NCBI GenBank assembly: GCA_016198805.1
Contig: JACQHU010000045.1
Span: 1-40,379, forward strand
DNA: 40,379 nt
Direction: 5' to 3'
Source of the DNA: Armatimonadota bacterium
Lineage (GTDB): Bacteria > Sysuimicrobiota > Sysuimicrobiia > Sysuimicrobiales > Humicultoraceae
Shown in pieces: positions 39,901 to 40,379 of this stretch. Under the pieces are notes generated by a model. It made no database searches. It saw only the letters and a list, made by a program, of their open reading frames with translations, and was not told the DNA's origin. The translations under genes and the position numbers were made by a program. The number at the start of each line of letters is the position of its first letter. Position 1 is the first letter of the stretch.

Positions 39901-40379
39901 GCTGCCGCGACGGCAGCGGCGGCGGCCGCCACGCGTTCGCTCCCGACCGCCACGGCGTCGCGGTCGCTGGAAAGTTGTGCCCCCAGCCGCCGGACCGCGC
40001 CCAGCAGGCGGCGTGCTTCGTCGGCATAGAGCGCCAGTTCCAGCTCTGTGAGTTCTTCCGTATACGAGCGGTGCCGCGCCGCCGCCTCGGCCTGAGCTGC
40101 GAGCGCCTGCTGCTGTGCCTCCAGCTCCGCCGCCACGTCCCCCAGGCGCTCCAGGTGCGCCTGCGCATGTCCGAGCCGGCGCTCCGCCTCGACGCGCTGG
40201 CGCTTGTGACGGGCTAGCCCGGCGGCCTCCTCCAGCCACTGCCGTCGCTCCGGCGGCGTGGCCCGCAGGACCGCGTCGACCTCGCCCTGCCCGATGAGCG
40301 CGTACGACCGCCCGCCCAAGCCGGTGCCGAGGAAGAGCATCTGCACGTCGCGCAGCCGGCACTCCAGGCCGTTGATGGC
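36984..40379 (-). CDS. smc: Chromosome partition protein SMC (partial, N-terminus beyond right edge)
   Basis: The frame is open to base 40379, so 1131 residues are present; the Walker A end of the N-terminal head is missing. The window begins AINGLECRLRDVQMLFLGTGLGGRSY, followed by IIGQGEVD-type sequence of the head. Two long Ala/Glu/Arg-rich coiled-coil arms flank a hinge (near GLRGAVADLLEVSQEYRPAVAAALGG to GFQGRVVTRDG). The C-terminal head has the ABC signature VALSGGERVLVALALIFAML and Walker B PFCIFDEVEAALDD. A tail of about 40 Ala/Glu-rich residues follows the head. SMC works with ScpA and ScpB (not in the window) in chromosome organisation. The smc-ftsY pairing is typical of Bacillota. 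Confidence 0.96.
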   Translation of the reverse strand, partial: AINGLECRLRDVQMLFLGTGLGGRSYALIGQGEVDAVLRATPPERRQWLEEAAGLARHKRQRVEAERRLGHAQAHLERLGDVAAELEAQQQALAAQAEAAARHRSYTEELTELELALYADEARRLLGAVRRLGAQLSSDRDAVAVGSERVAAAAAAVAAAEARLAEVTADWERGQQALLEGAERSSALAAEVQAASAQVDALRARGQYLAADAERLEQALERLRAEAAGLRAEAGAAERERAELVRAVADAEARAEASGQDAASAQTRLVQVHAEAVEVGRTFAQTQNDLAAWRARAEMLAQSVQATAEKTLALDRAAEALARERRAAEQAADAARQAAQDAEARIADCARTVGARREALASLVDQVHAVELDEHRLRDRLAALEEARDQFAGFEEGARAVLLAARAEPARFPGLRGAVADLLEVSQEYRPAVAAALGGRLHGLVVHRQEQIDAVIQCLDAHGPAGATVLALDALRPRRPEPEHPAGGRAAVAAESADGACADGVRARAMDVAAVSAGGIAPDLARRLAEILLGDVVIVNDLRTAWMLISGGFQGRVVTRDGTLLEPDGIVTVRGWTHGEMGPLGRSQAIAGLREAVGRIEARRADLAARRAAAAEQVAAAEADLAAARDDGDRVQAGLTECMGRLERFALDAARLEEDRASLSAEDRRRAEALRDLQTDIQRLEAQARQLEAEARRLADMEAGLQADAARIVARRAAASAEVTAKRVALAALDGRLQALAARLTDREAAMDDLAHRRADMAGEHAGIMSNLAAGAERLARAAAAHEALLAAQAAAKADIEHLNAERARLRDEVAVRQAEHLAAEAGLREAEASLHRTEIRHAQAEAELGAAASRLASDFGVTLEEAAARRLQGGREEALRRAEEVRVSLRELGAVNLRAIEEHAAVTARLEALRAQIADLQAAGEALRGAITHINAALRVRFRETFEDVDREFGRLFQRLFEGGSGHLELVEMEDGSEPGLEVTAQLPGKARRPLVALSGGERVLVALALIFAMLRVHPSPFCIFDEVEAALDDVNTKRFCTLLRDLAEQTQVLIITHNKGTMAAADILYGVTMQEPGISSLVSVRLVASTNGEAPHQGAPSAAVAVARAARDGEGPGAQERETASLPAE

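Noticed and set aside
1..40379. CRISPR arrays, insertion sequences, prophage genes, tRNA or rRNA genes
   Set aside because: No direct-repeat/spacer pattern, transposase motif or tRNA-like cloverleaf was noticed; nearly every base is accounted for by housekeeping genes. XerC is the only recombinase and sits in its usual chromosomal place.

Overview
This window is GC-rich bacterial chromosome, densely coding, with short gaps and many 4-bp ATGA/GTGA overlaps. It carries no tRNA, rRNA, CRISPR array or insertion sequence that I can see. The minus-strand gene order, read from the right edge leftwards, is smc, ftsY, ylxM, ffh, rpsP, khpA, ylqD, rimM, trmD, rplS, lepB, rnhB, yraN, then comM, dprA, topA, xerC, rpsB, tsf, pyrH, frr, uppS, cdsA, dxr, rseP, ispG. 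This closely matches the conserved order known from Bacillus and Clostridia. Together with a YlqD protein, a YlxM domain and an RNase HII with a Bacillus-like N-terminal extension, it suggests a high-GC Bacillota-like or deep Terrabacteria lineage, possibly thermophilic or uncultured. That placement is inference; no rRNA gene is present to test it.

Layout. (1) 1-1735: an exported protein of unknown function running off the left edge, and an FmdB-type zinc-ribbon protein with a clear promoter. (2) 1736-5438: a TolB-like beta-propeller lipoprotein, an archaeal-type S-adenosylmethionine synthetase, a rhomboid protease and an MgtC-type membrane protein. (3) 5435-13258: a rpsB-to-ispG operon combining translation (S2, EF-Ts, RRF), UMP kinase, polyprenyl and phospholipid precursor synthesis (UppS, CdsA), the MEP isoprenoid steps Dxr and IspG, the site-2 protease RseP, and a tiny PASTA-domain protein. 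It has its own promoter and a long, hairpin-rich leader. (4) 13555-19341: XerC, TopA, DprA and ComM (DNA processing).

(5) 19435-28974: a plus-strand island of a DNA-binding regulator followed by hemC, hemD, hemB, hemA, hemL, hemQ, hemE and a hemY/hemG-type oxidase. It provides the C5 pathway from glutamyl-tRNA to coproporphyrin(ogen), plus a coproheme-decarboxylase-like protein, but no ferrochelatase. It sits on the opposite strand exactly where yraN and comM are usually neighbours, so it looks like an insertion into an ancestral gene string. (6) 28971-40379: YraN, RNase HII, signal peptidase I, L19, TrmD, RimM, YlqD, KhpA, S16, Ffh, a fused YlxM-methyltransferase, FtsY and SMC (cut by the right edge), i.e. 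the SRP, protein-export, tRNA/ribosome-maturation and chromosome-structure block.

The most unusual items are the regulator-led heme island, with a perfect 14-bp palindrome inside the spacer of its likely promoter; the archaeal-type MAT; the in-frame fusion of the YlxM SRP-operon protein to an RsmC-like methyltransferase; and the stand-alone PASTA mini-protein between frr and uppS.
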